Shown in pieces: positions 44,959 to 55,630 of a DNA stretch of 64,000 nt (position 1 is the stretch's first letter; each line of letters begins with the position of its first letter). The stretch is taken from the NCBI GenBank assembly GCA_902805475.1, contig CADCSX010000006.1:682001-746000 (forward strand), in the 5' to 3' direction. A program made the position numbers and the translations under genes. Under the pieces are notes generated by a model. That model worked only from the letters and a program-made list of their open reading frames with translations, ran no database searches and was not told the origin of the DNA. Origin of the DNA: Entonaema liquescens. Lineage: Eukaryota > Ascomycota > Sordariomycetes > Xylariales > Xylariaceae.

Positions 44959-45105
44959 ATGGAGATCATACCTTGCAACCACTGTGGCACCAAATACTCG
45001 GATACTTGGAAGGACGAGTGCATCAAGTGTAATGCGTGCCCTTTCAAAACATGCAGATACCCTAACTGTGGCTTAGGAGCCCCGAATCATACGCCAATTA
45101 AATGA
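44959..45105 (+). CDS. 48-residue cysteine-rich, zinc-ribbon-like microprotein
   Basis: Unrecognised short protein. ATG 44959 to TGA 45103-45105 encodes 48 residues, with seven cysteines at 6, 9, 21, 24, 27, 32 and 37. They form repeated CxxC pairs (CNHCG, CIKCNAC) and a later C-x4-C-x4-C series that includes CRYPNCG. There is no signal peptide, so zinc binding in the cytosol or nucleus is more likely than secreted disulfides. The dense CxxC spacing, a TATA box 139 nt upstream and a C/A-rich leader argue that it is real. It is too short for usual ORF cut-offs. It could also be the first exon of a longer gene, though I saw no good donor before the stop. Confidence 0.5.
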   Translation: MEIIPCNHCGTKYSDTWKDECIKCNACPFKTCRYPNCGLGAPNHTPIK

Positions 45106-46006
45106 AGAAATAATCGGGCGCCATTACTTCTATGAATCTTCCATTGTATTTCGTCTGCTTTAGTTAGGAAGTCCTCTCTGAGGTCAAAAAATAGAAACAT
45201 CCCAGCCTGTAGGGCTTGTCGTAAATCGACTAGAAGACTCGCATCCAATTATGAGCGCGATGCTGTTAAGATTATGCCTTTATTCCACTCCTGGCGCCGA
45301 AACTCTGTCTTAGGGCTGAGTGTTGAGTGGCCACCGAGAAAAAGTAGAAAATCGGGGAAGGGATTAAGTTTTATAAGGCTCGTTTGATTGAGAATGGCCT
45401 ATCATGTATTTTTTTTACTTTGGTGGACAGTATCTAGAGTCGATATTTCTTACGCCGCTATGCACAGACTTATGAATATACTACATCATGAAGATCGGCT
45501 TTCAGTTCTATCTAAGGTATCTAATTTATGATTAATATTAGTTTGTTGAGTGGACGGAAATGGCCCATAAGAAACTGAGTTGAATCATTATCAATAGAGA
45601 AGGCTTACAGAGCTGCGTCCTTTACCTACCCCTATTCATCACAATAAACATTTGGTTCAGGCTTTTCAGTGAGTAAATCGCCCCGCGGCTGGAGGTAGAA
45701 TAAAGCACATTTGATGACAGGCTTCTAGCCTCGGAATAAGCTTGCTTCGCATCTATTATAACAATATTTACAGTCATATATGGAATCTATAATATGGAGG
45801 CTAATATGAAACAAGTGTTCTATATGCAACTGACCTCTATATTTTCCGTCGCCAAGTCCCAATGCCTGCCCCTATCCCAATCCCAATACCCCCAATGTAA
45901 ATGTAAATGCATGAATGAGTACTGTATCTTCAAATGTGAACACTAGGTCTTATCCTTCGAAGTCTAGCATCGACCTCAAATCTATGAGCACCTATTTTCG
46001 ATCCCC
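45106..46006. other. Intergenic
   Basis: I see no gene. A pyrimidine/CCAATC repeat-like run (CCCAATGCC, CCCTATCCC, CCCAATCCC, CCCAATACC) is found at ~45857-45892. Confidence 0.45.
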
Positions 46007-46642
46007 TTACGCGTGTAACGACGCGGCAAGGTTGTGAACAAATGAGTTGCAGTTGTTGGTCTTGACATCGTAATTCGGGTGATCGTTAATCCACTCTCTC
46101 GCGTTTCCTGCGACAGCATCGTGCTTTCTCTTGGTGGTAGCACCACCAAAGCGGATCGGCTTGTGGTCGCTGTCTTTCTTGTCCCAGGTATGCACCTTGA
46201 GGACGGACTTGCCGGAAGTGTCCTTGGCCATGTGGTATAATCTGGCCTCGAAGTTCTTCTTGATAGTGGGCTTCTTCTTCGTGCCGCCTTCCTTCTCGGT
46301 TACTTTGCCGACTATAATTCCGATATGATCGAAGCCTAGAGCGTCTCGCAGCTGTTCCACCTCGGCTTTCGTTTCGTGGTCTCCTTCGATCGCCGACCCA
46401 CGGGGCCATGTTAGATAGAAGTAGTAGTAGTGATCATTCTTTAAATCCGAATGCTGGGCTTTGATAGCGGCGTACTCCTTTGACTCTGTCACAGTCGGAG
46501 CACGAGCGACGAGCTCTGCACCTTCTACTGTCTTGTCGGTACGAGTGACCAGCTCCGCGTTCTCAGCTGGATCGGAGATGGCGATGGGGCTAGCAGCGGC
46601 TAAGGTAGCCAAAAAGGCTGAAAGGAGATATGTAAACTTCAT
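46007..46642 (-). CDS. Secreted protein with His and Asn-Cys motifs (possible NlpC/P60- or LRAT-like fold)
   Basis: 211 aa in a single exon. A clear signal peptide, MKFTYLLSAFLATLAAASP, is followed by a ~35-residue propeptide-like stretch with two TR/AR sites. The mature part has HYYYFYLTWPRG, then FDHIGIIVGKV (a histidine followed by a hydrophobic strand) and near the end TNNCNSFVHNLAASLH. A His-strand motif followed later by an Asn-Cys helix is the arrangement of catalytic residues in permuted NlpC/P60 and LRAT-like papain-fold proteins. This link is my inference from two short motifs only. There is one Cys in the mature chain, which fits a catalytic rather than structural role. It stands alone, with no gene neighbours within 900 bp. 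Confidence 0.7.
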   Translation of the reverse strand: MKFTYLLSAFLATLAAASPIAISDPAENAELVTRTDKTVEGAELVARAPTVTESKEYAAIKAQHSDLKNDHYYYFYLTWPRGSAIEGDHETKAEVEQLRDALGFDHIGIIVGKVTEKEGGTKKKPTIKKNFEARLYHMAKDTSGKSVLKVHTWDKKDSDHKPIRFGGATTKRKHDAVAGNAREWINDHPNYDVKTNNCNSFVHNLAASLHA

Positions 46643-48501
46643 CGTGGAAAAAAAATGAGTGTAACAGAGAATGTAAGGAGTGTCTAGTGAAATGAGTGTT
46701 TTCTATATGAAGGTAAGATGACGGTGATGGTGATGGTATATTATATAGCGCGGGGGGTGACAACTAATAAATAGGTATTTATTCCTTTTCTCTAATTCGT
46801 ACACAACTCCTCTCTTGTTGGATCTCCCGCTTCTCTGACCAATTTCCGTTCTCGGAATTATCGGCAACTAGCTGTGCTTATACCTGATACGCCTGCGCCC
46901 GCGTCAGGCTTGATGTGAAGCCATCCTACGATTACCACCATGCTAGTATGCCGATTATTGAACCACGAAGAGTTGCCTGTTTCAGCCACATTATTCGGGT
47001 AAAGAATCACGAGTACTAATTTAAACGCGTGCTGAAAATTAATCGCGGCTTGATCGAGTGTGCAGCTGGTAAGCCGAGAAGGATTGTTTCCATGCGCCAT
47101 ACGCGAAAAGGAGCCTTCCGGCGGCGTGGTTCTTTTTAACCTGCCTAATAGGTAAATTGATGGTAACCAGGAAGGATGTAGCGTTTAGGGCTGATCATCG
47201 TCAGCAAGGTATTCACCGGGGGGCCGGATCTCTGGTTCTAGAGTGCATACTTCTCCATTTGCCCAGTCTGCCAATGCAGATAGGTGGGTTGGGGGAAATG
47301 GCTTTTTTGCGGCACGAAGCGGATATAAGCTTTTTAATATTGTCATTTACTTGGCTTGGACGGGATATTCAACGCGGTAGAGATTTCTTGTCTAACACTT
47401 CTTCTGCTTTTTTTTTGTTCCTAAGCGATGTAACCCTATGTTGGTAAGTGAAATACAGGCTTAAAGCATCCAGGACAACGATACTGAATAGAACAGAAGC
47501 GAATCCAAAATAGAATGATAGAGCATGAGGCTCATTGCCAAAATTTTTTTTTTGAAGATCATGCCCCAATATCGAATAAACCCGAAAACAAAGCCTTACC
47601 CAGTATGAAGGAGAACCTCCGCGACGAAGACAGGCTGGTAACAGAATAATTATCTGCTGACATCAACATTTTGTTTCGTAACCCATAATGTTTGTAATCG
47701 AGTTAAAGTGAAATTACCTACATCAGGTTACTTCTTCAAGGCGCGTGTAAGCCTTGTTGCCTATGGTTGGGTTAGTTCGCATGTTTGACTGCCTGCGCCT
47801 CTTTGTGTTGGCGGTTTAATTAAAGCAACATTTTTTCGCCTACCTCTCCAGGATATCTTCTCTAGGTAGCAATCCCCGCAGTTCATTGATGGATTTGTAA
47901 GTACACGCAACATTATATATCCTTTGAGGATGGTCTATACAGTTGTAAAGTGACCTCTGACTCTTCAATGATTGAGACTCATAAATATTGTAACTAGGTA
48001 CCTATGTAGGTAGATATTGCGTTGTGAATAAAGCAAGTGCCAAAATATATAGGTACAATACCAATTAGCAATATAGGGCTTGAGCTTACCGTCGATCATT
48101 GGATCCGGGGTTATGGGTTATGAGGGGCCCTTGATGTCAAGCAAGGGGGTCCTCAGATCCTAAAAATAGCCCCTGAAGACTACCTGGTGTAAGCACTATG
48201 TCACCACCTAATGCAGGCACAATATCTTACAGAGAGCTTAGTCCCCGATCACAACACTTGAACACCAAGGATCACATCGCCCTACGTTCTCCTTTTATTA
48301 GTGAGTATGGTGATTAATGTTCGGTGAGCCATCTTCTCATATCTACCTGAATAAAGACAACTGTATATTGAGTCAAAACGGTCGTGCAGATATAATATCA
48401 AAGGCTACTGTGTTGTTAAGACATATGAACCACGCTTTATTTTCTTTTGATCTTCTCTCTCTGTTTCATTTACCACCGGGGTGACGACTTGCCTACACGC
48501 A
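46643..48501. other. Intergenic
   Basis: There is a GGTGAT microsatellite at ~46721-46738 and a TATATAG promoter-like box near 46740-46748 on the minus side. T-rich runs are at ~47408 and ~47540. Frames at 46858-47100 (minus) and 47157-47447 (plus) show no domain. Confidence 0.45.
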
Positions 48502-50250
48502 ATGACTATGGACCATGACTTGGAAAAGATTGATAAGTGGATGGCGCAAGGTGAACTGACAAGAGACCATATCATGTCACGTCTCACTAGTATTGCCCTG
48601 AAAGATGCAATTGAGTCAGATGAAAAGCAGGCCTTTCAAGATGCTTTTGCATCGGCTTGCAGCCGCGCTTCCTCAGGCGACGGCGACATCCTGACCGAGT
48701 CGGGCTTCATCTCTCTTCTACAATCTAAGGCTAGCCTACCCCGCAGCCCCGAAGGCGTAGAGGCTGGAAAGACTATCTATGAGATGCTCGTCTATCTTAG
48801 TACTCTACCTTTTCCTACACAACCGCGCCCTCAGCTGGAGGGCCTCAGCTTAGATCAGATCACTCGAGCTCTAGCATGGGCGCTGGCGGACAGGACTAAG
48901 TACATCATTGATGAAAGCTACCACTCGCGGAAGCGCACCCGATCTGATCATAAACGTCTGCTCTTTCAGAGTCTAACTGATAGTACTGTTCCTCTCGCCA
49001 TGCAAGATGAGGTACGGCAGCGTGTGAATGAGCTTGCTCACCGGAACCTTTTTGATATCGAGGAGTATCATCATGGTAATTGTCATTTGAACAACGACGC
49101 TGATGGTGACGAAATTTACCATGACTTATTAGACGTGTTGTTCTCAACACAGGAGGAGGTGCCTCCAATGCTAGCGAACGTGCCGCGCGACAAGTTCCGG
49201 GCAGTCGCAAAACAAATCAAAGAAGATGAGAAACTACCAGAGCTACATACTCTCTCAATCTCAGTACCAAGATTTGTAGTATTTGTGAAGTTCATGCTAG
49301 CGCTACAATTCGAGCCAGTCGCTTCTGAACAAGATACTGTTGAACTATCGCACTTCGATGACTCGGCACGATGCATTTGCGCCGCATTTATACAGGATCA
49401 GGACGAGTCAAAAGGCTTGGACACGGGCACATCCGGCATCATAACCTGGCCTTCATTTTGTCAAGCTCTAGATGCTTCACCGTACCTATTCTACCCCCTT
49501 TACCGGGTACTCGCACTCGCTTTCCTAGGCAAGCAGCACACTTGGGACATTATCGAACAATCAGAGCCGATTCCTTCCATCCCAGCTGATGCGGTACTCA
49601 CCCGACCACGAGCAAGCCAGCTTAACACATTTCTGACTCATTCTGCCTACGGTCCGGACCTACGACGAATGGGGTATTATGTTTCCTCTAAATTACCTAC
49701 GTCAGCTTCACTTATACAAGCCATCCAAGACTTACCTGACGAGGCCATAGTGTTATTTGCTGGCCAAGCTACTGATGTCGGACCAACAAAAGGACAACGC
49801 CACGTGTTCGGGCTTTTCAGTCCTAAGCCTAAAGAGGACCGCTCTCACATCTTAGCTGTGGCAGACTTTAGGCCTAATTGCGACGACCAAAAGCAGTGCA
49901 CGCTATTCCAACTTGAGCCCAGACAGGACTTATTCCAGGGGGTCCCTGGTGAAGCGGGATGGAGTACCGCCATCGATGCTAATGGTAGTGAGTGTGTCGT
50001 ATTCGGTCGTGCTGCCAGCATTGACAATGCCGAAGGGGAAAGGGGAGGAGTAGTGCTTATCCTCCGTGATGGCCTAAGGCGCGCACAAGTCATACACAGG
50101 GGCAATGGGATTGATGCGCATATGAATACTGATGGGGGCGATAAAGTAGAAAAGATAACTTACAAGGCAAACCCGAATCGTGGTGACTGGGTATTGGATT
50201 TCAACATTGAGCAGATCGAGATTTGGAGCGAGATCAATCCAATTGAATAG
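48502..50250 (+). CDS. TLDc-domain protein
   Basis: Single exon, 582 aa from ATG 48502 (a second ATG two codons on, MDHDLEK, is equally good). The C-terminal ~200 residues look like a TLDc domain: LTHSAYGPDLRRMGYYVSSK, LPDEAIVLFAGQATD, RHVFGLFSPKP, CTLFQLEPRQDLF and a final strand IEQIEIWSEI. The N-terminal part is helical; segments such as ILTESGFISLLQS and GIITWPSFCQALD have the look of degenerate EF-hand-like helices seen in fungal TLDc proteins. TLDc proteins (Oxr1, Rtc5, NCOA7) bind and regulate the vacuolar V-ATPase or protect against oxidative stress. Which subgroup this belongs to is not clear, so I give no symbol. The C-terminal domain is the confident part. Confidence 0.75.
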   Translation: MTMDHDLEKIDKWMAQGELTRDHIMSRLTSIALKDAIESDEKQAFQDAFASACSRASSGDGDILTESGFISLLQSKASLPRSPEGVEAGKTIYEMLVYLSTLPFPTQPRPQLEGLSLDQITRALAWALADRTKYIIDESYHSRKRTRSDHKRLLFQSLTDSTVPLAMQDEVRQRVNELAHRNLFDIEEYHHGNCHLNNDADGDEIYHDLLDVLFSTQEEVPPMLANVPRDKFRAVAKQIKEDEKLPELHTLSISVPRFVVFVKFMLALQFEPVASEQDTVELSHFDDSARCICAAFIQDQDESKGLDTGTSGIITWPSFCQALDASPYLFYPLYRVLALAFLGKQHTWDIIEQSEPIPSIPADAVLTRPRASQLNTFLTHSAYGPDLRRMGYYVSSKLPTSASLIQAIQDLPDEAIVLFAGQATDVGPTKGQRHVFGLFSPKPKEDRSHILAVADFRPNCDDQKQCTLFQLEPRQDLFQGVPGEAGWSTAIDANGSECVVFGRAASIDNAEGERGGVVLILRDGLRRAQVIHRGNGIDAHMNTDGGDKVEKITYKANPNRGDWVLDFNIEQIEIWSEINPIE

Positions 50251-50517
50251 AAAGAGACATGATCCAGAGCTGTTAAGTGCAGACAAAACGCTTTCCCGCG
50301 CTTATAATAATAAAGAGGAACTTATTGAGAGTGTTATCTTTAGTTGTACTAACTAACACCAAATCTTCTAAACAATGACATTCCAATGTAGGATTTCCTG
50401 GCTGGGAAAAGGGACAGAACCGTCCTAGTCATCATCAATTCGTCGCTATCGAATAAGTTGCGCTGTTTTCTCTACTCGGACCAGCCCTTAATAGCTCTAT
50501 TGTTACATGCTGGTTCT

Positions 50518-52670
50518 TCACCAACTGAACGCCTCATCAATTAACTTCACAACTCTGCCTTTCCTCCCAAGCTCAGAGACAATCGCTCGCACCTCATCCG
50601 CCATGCTGTTCGGCCCACAGACGACAACGGCCGTCTCGCCATCCTTAATAACCTCGCGCTCCAGAATTTCCCGTAGGTTTAATCGTCTTCCGACCGTGAT
50701 CTCCCCCACCGTACTTTGCACTAGGATATCCGGACCCAAGGAACTCTTTACCGCTTCAACTAATGCCTGACTTCTCACGCCCCAGAAAAGGCGCACGCGG
50801 CCGGCGCGGGCGCGGAATACTGGAACTACGGCCGAGATTCCCACTCCTCCAGCAAGAATGACGCAATTCGGAACTATGCGGAGTTCGTCGAGCGATGTAG
50901 CGGCATAGGAGCTCTCAACTAGAACAGGCAATACGGTCTTTCTACGGAGAGCGGCTGTGAGGCCTTTTCCGGCAGTGTTGATGAAAAATGTCAAGCCCGG
51001 TTTAAATGACGGGGTTATATTTTGGAGAAGGGTTGAACTGCCTGATTCGATGGACGTGGCTGTAGACCTGTGGGCGGGTTCCTTCTCTATATCACATAAA
51101 GGCATACTGCTATCGCCGCTCGATGTCTCTGCACTGGAAGTCCTCTGTGTCTCTTCCAGCATCATAGTCCCCAAGACGGAGAACGGATGGTTCTCCCACA
51201 CAAGCCAAGTAAGAGTAGGGAAATAAAGGTATGCATGGCCTTGTGCAGTAACGCCTGGGATGTCGACACGGATATAGTCCTCATCAACAACAGTGATCTT
51301 AGCTTTCCGGACTCCGTTCCGCGCCAGTCGAGCGAATCGCATAAGCCTGTCAAACCCCCAGAAGCCGAAGGCGATATATATCCACGTTTCGTATCCCCAC
51401 TGGTTCATGTACCGGTGGTAGACGTGGTAGTAACAGCCGAGCAAGGCGATAAAGGCGAAGGCGAAATGCGAAGTGACGAAGATTGCGTAGAATTCCTGCC
51501 GTAAGGGGAGTGAGCTCCCAGGAGGTAAAATAGACATCGATAAAACCGCTACAATTCCCCATATCCAGTAAGTCTTTTGGCTTTCGGTAGCGAATGTGCC
51601 TATGGTAATGTATGCCTTTAAGTACATGGAGGCATGGACGCAAGCTTCGAGCGTACAGATGATTGCGATCCAGCGATGGAGAAGGAGGAACGTCGAGTAA
51701 GACCAATTGGTAATCGACAGGAGGATGTTATTCCGGCCTGCGTAAAGCACGAGGAGGGCAAAGTTCGCAAAACTTAACATTCCCATGCGGTTAGCAACAC
51801 AACGTAGTAGCCCTTCATTCCCACGTTCGCTCGGTATTGACGGGTAGTTGATGCATGCTAATACGACGTTAATGAGTATAAAGTACGCTATCAGCAAGGC
51901 TTGACCACGAGTAGGTACAAGAGCAAGGTTATGAAATGGCTGTCGGTGCCTACGACCGAATATTGGCGGGTCGATAAAGTGCGCATTAAACTGGCTTGCC
52001 AATGCCTTAGGGAACGGGACAAAGCGGAGCAGAGAACACGCTATGGGTATAACGGCACCAGTTATAAGAACGATTAGTCTTTAAGTGGTATGAGTTAGCA
52101 TTGAACCGTCCAAGGGGGAAGACATGAATGATAAACGTACCCAAATCCGGACTGCGTAATTTCCGCCTGCTGGAAAGACGAAAGATGATTATATTCGCCC
52201 GCATAGTCTTGATCAGAAATCAGCGTAGTTTGATTCAGCACCAATCTGGGATTAACCACGATCTCTGGTGGCGGTTTGACCTGAACCAGAGTAGCAGAGT
52301 ATGATTCCTTTGGGGGAGTCTGGCCAGGTATACGGCCTATCAGAAAGTTTTCCCAGTACTTTTCAAGGTCTGAGAGAGGAGTACCAGAGCAGCGAGTACT
52401 GATACAGTACGCTACACTCCGGAGGAAGTTGTCGTTCTTTGCGTAGCAACTGTCCGAAGTCATCAACCCTCCATGAGGGCGTCCTTCCATGTTATCATGA
52501 TCCATAAAACTAGAACAGCTGAGTCGATATTTACTTGTAGCATCGTGGCAGGCATACGCACAGATCGGATCGTACATGGATATGCCATATCCAACGAGAC
52601 CATGTCCCCTTAGATTCTTAGCCGCCGCTGCCGAAGCAGCTATATTGAGGATTAGGCTAATAATCTTCAT
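50518..52670 (-). CDS. Ferric/cupric reductase transmembrane component (FRE family)
   Basis: Plasma-membrane flavocytochrome that reduces external Fe3+/Cu2+ with NADPH before uptake. Exon 1 (52670-52141) and exon 2 (52078-50518), with a 62-nt intron (donor GTACGT, branch TGCTAAC), give 696 aa. A signal peptide (MKIISLILNIAASAAAA) precedes a Cys-rich ectodomain (CAYACHD, CSGTP). Membrane helices follow from LIVLITGAVIPIACSLL; the haem-ligand helices carry LLHRWIAIICTLEACVHASM and TSHFAFAFIALLGCYYHVYH (bis-His pairs). FAD site: HPFSVLG. NADPH site: VILAGGVGISAVVPVF, and near the C terminus VVVCGPNSMADEV. Length and order match Fre1/Fre7-type enzymes. It is divergent from a Ctr copper transporter 1.5 kb away, and a TTTGCTC element on its own strand lies 44 bp upstream of the start, which supports control by copper and a role as cupric reductase. 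Confidence 0.92.
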
Positions 52671-52713
52671 GTTGCCACTTTAGATCCCAGGGGCAATTGG
52701 TCCAAAAACGGCA

Positions 52714-52720
52714 GAGCAAA
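52714..52720 (-). promoter_or_regulatory. Copper-responsive element (TTTGCTC) upstream of the reductase gene
   Basis: The plus strand reads GAGCAAA, so TTTGCTC faces the reductase gene, 44 bp before its ATG. The yeast Mac1 site is TTTGC(T/G)CA; the last base here is T instead of A. Position so close to the start may also fall in the leader. Confidence 0.5.
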
Positions 52721-53872
52721 GATCATGGGAGCTTATCATGAAGGAATTAAGCTATCTAACTAGGTAATGGAAATATTGATTCGTAGATCTACTTTAAAGG
52801 AGCTCGCATAGTCTGATATAAAGGTACCTACTGTTACTCTCTAATGGGCTATGACTAGAAAATCTGTACGATTATATTCAGTAGTAGTTTACAACTAGAT
52901 ACTTGCCTTTTTATCGTCGAGTAACACCTGTGATATGCTGCCGTGACTGTGGACAGGTTCTCGTCAAGCATAACCTTGTCCAGGTTTTCCCCATCTGAGA
53001 ATCAGACCGTAATACGGTTGATCTATTGAATAAAATCTACAACTCTATAAAAACACTTATTAGATCGCGCACTGGGAGTCGCAGGGAAAGAAAATGCCAT
53101 GGTACTAATGCTAATAAAGGATGGTGGAAGCTTCAAACTATAATAGATTCTGGAAAATACGTAGAAGGTTAGTTAAGCAAAACAAAACAGTTCTTACCCG
53201 GTATAATCCACAAGTAATTATTAAATATATTGCGCCATATACCTAGCATTATTTCCCCTTCTTTGGAGACCTTGATGGGCAAGATTCGGCTAGCCTGTAC
53301 CTAATGGCGGCCTTACCGAGGTTGTGTTTGTATAACGTATTGTAAACTAGCATACTATATACCTAAGACTAGACAGGTTTCATGGGATCGAGCAAGGTCT
53401 TCAATACATGGAGTGTTGTAGTATAATGATATGGGCTAGCCTCACCCAGTAGTCGAGGGGTTGGAAGAATTACGAGTAGTATTTGTCACGAGAATTATGC
53501 GAGCGAAGTCATGAAGGGTAGCAACAGCGGGCATCGTTTGGTTGAAGGGCGGGGGGCACTGGTTATCATGTACTGGGAGATGGGTTCAGTTTAATATTCA
53601 ACTCCCTAGCATTCAACTCCAAAACACAGACATCATATGAAACAAGGAGCTCTAGTGAAATAACCCTACCGACTAGACTACGGCCAGATTCTATACGGCC
53701 TGAGTATCCAGTACACAAGCACACTACTGTTGGGCGACCTGCCTAACGTATCACACCACATGCTATTGATTTAACACAGCATATCTGGTCATGCTCTAGC
53801 CCTTAAGAGTTAGACAAAGTAACTGGCTTTAGTTGTGCTCAAGACAGATGTGTGGAAGTAATATAAGCTTAA

Positions 53873-53879
53873 TTTGCTC
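53873..53879 (+). promoter_or_regulatory. Copper-responsive element (TTTGCTC) upstream of the Ctr gene
   Basis: TTTGCTC on the plus strand lies 335 bp before the Ctr ATG and points toward it. It matches the core of the Mac1-type element; the following base is C. By chance about 0.2 copies of this heptamer are expected in 1.5 kb on both strands, and two are present. Confidence 0.55.
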
Positions 53880-54214
53880 CTAATATGATACCCTACCTAC
53901 CTCGGTAGGTCTGTTAGACGGACCAAATAGATGACCCTTGATGCTACATTATAAATAAAAGAATGGTAGGGAACTTTGGCTTTAACTTGAAGTCCATGTG
54001 AACGAAGGAGCAATACTTGCTCAAATCTGCTCGATGGCGAGGGTTTGTATTCCTCAGCAAGACCCGCTATTACGCCCCCCTGGCTTCTCGATGAGGTTCT
54101 ATAACAGAACCGGAGGCCACACCTTCATCCGGCTTAACATGTCCTTGGACGATAACTCGGGTCGTTTGATACTTCTAGTTGATAGACTTACAGATATTTC
54201 CAACGGCCGAAGTT

Positions 54215-54847
54215 ATGGATATGACCATGGATATGTCAAATACATCCGCCACCATGGATATGGGAGAAATGGACGACTCCCATATGATCATGACATTCTT
54301 CTTATCGTCCACAACATCGCTCTTCTCCAACTCCTGGACCCCTAGAAGCCCCACTGCGTACGCGGGTACTTGTATCTTCCTTATAGCCCTCGCTGTCATC
54401 ATGCGCATCCTATTAGCGCTTAAACCGACCCTTGAGAAGTCATTATGGAATATGAACAATACACCACAAGGCGAATTAATACCGGAGGACGAGGCCAGTT
54501 ATCAGAAAGGTAACATGGCTCGAACGCGCACGAAGCGGATGTATACTGGTATAAGGAGACGATGGGCGGCTTGGAGGTTCAAGACAAGCTTGGGTAGGGC
54601 TGTTTTCGAGTTGGTGTTGGCGACGGTGGGATACCTACTGTGAGACTCCGCTCATTCTTAAGAGATTCAACCCGTAGCTCACATGGGCATCATAAGATCT
54701 AATGCTAATTCGAAGTCTAGAATGCTTGCTGTTATGACCATGAATGTTGGGTATTTCCTAGCTGTACTCGGAGGTCTCTTCTTAGGAACGTTCATTGTGG
54801 GGGATTTAGCAGCTGATAATTCCTCGAATCAAGACCATCGTTGCTGA
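54215..54847 (+). CDS. Ctr-family copper transporter
   Basis: Trimeric Cu(I) channel of the plasma membrane or vacuole. Exon 1 (54215-54639) and exon 2 (54721-54847), joined across an 81-nt intron (donor GTGAGA, branch TGCTAAT), give 183 aa. The N terminus is a Met/Asp-rich copper-capture tail (MDMTMDMSNTS, MDMGEMDDSHMIM). TM1 follows (YAGTCIFLIALAVIMRILLA), then a basic cytosolic loop. TM2 holds the selectivity motif MxxxM (M143-LAV-M147), formed directly after the exon junction. TM3 has the packing motif GxxxG (GLFLG). The C terminus ends DHRC, similar to the metal-handing HCH-type tails. The start is the first ATG of the Met-rich block. It is divergently arranged with a ferric/cupric reductase; both belong to high-affinity copper uptake. 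Ctr1- versus Ctr2-type location is undecided. Confidence 0.92.
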
Positions 54848-55630
54848 ATAGGATTACATCCAATAAGGGATAGAAGGAGGAACTTGCTTGATTATCTATT
54901 TGTACTGAACTTGATCAAATATGTTATAGGGAGGCGCGTGACCGAACTGCAAGACCAACATGAAGCTTGCTGGATTTCAGAACGCGAATCCAGGACAATA
55001 ATTAAAGGTACCTCAGGGCAGGTACATCTTTAAGGGGCTACATGCACATGCATCTGACGTGGCGTACTGCTGTGTAACGCGCAAACGAAAGAGTGACATC
55101 ATACCAGGTTAAGAGGCAGCTATAGGCAGCTACAACACCGTTTGATAAGTAAGTGTTCGCTGTTAAACTGTTACGGGGAAGCTGCGGGGCTCAAACCATA
55201 TTATACTGCCGGGGTGAAGCGGATCTTAGTCCAGATCTCCCGTCACATGGCTGGTAACCAATAGAGGAACCCGTAGATAAGCTGTGATTTAGAAGCTTGG
55301 GTCTATCGGCTACGTGGGGCTTGTGTCGTGGGGTCCCCTCTAGCGCTTTCTCTAATGCAGGTGCCTTCTCTTTTTTTGATTTGCCATTTTCTTCACCCTT
55401 TCTTGTTTGTACCGCCTTTCATATAAGTCATCTTTCAAGTTTATAACATTCCTCAACTCACCTACCAGCCAGTTTCCAGGAATTGGTGTTGTTTGTTTTG
55501 ATTCCAGACTGCTTCTCTCTTAGGCACCATAGTTTCTTCTGATCACTGCTTTACCCGAATTCAACCTCTATACAAGTACCAGTCGCAACTACAAACATCC
55601 CCCAGAGCACGGATTATCCAGGCAGTCAGG
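54848..55630. other. Intergenic
   Basis: This holds the 3' flank of the Ctr gene and the pyrimidine-rich promoter/leader of the HD-domain gene (CT-rich from ~55360 to 55560). No gene is seen. Confidence 0.5.

Larger units (their letters stand above)
52671..54214. other. Divergent FRE-CTR intergenic region
   Basis: This is the bidirectional promoter region between the ferric reductase (-) and copper transporter (+). It contains two copper-responsive heptamers (listed separately). A frame at 53998-54345 overlaps the transporter leader and has no domain. Confidence 0.6.

Noticed and set aside
46858..47100. 80-aa minus-strand ORF
   Set aside because: Starts with ATG but has no recognisable motif and ends within AT-rich sequence.
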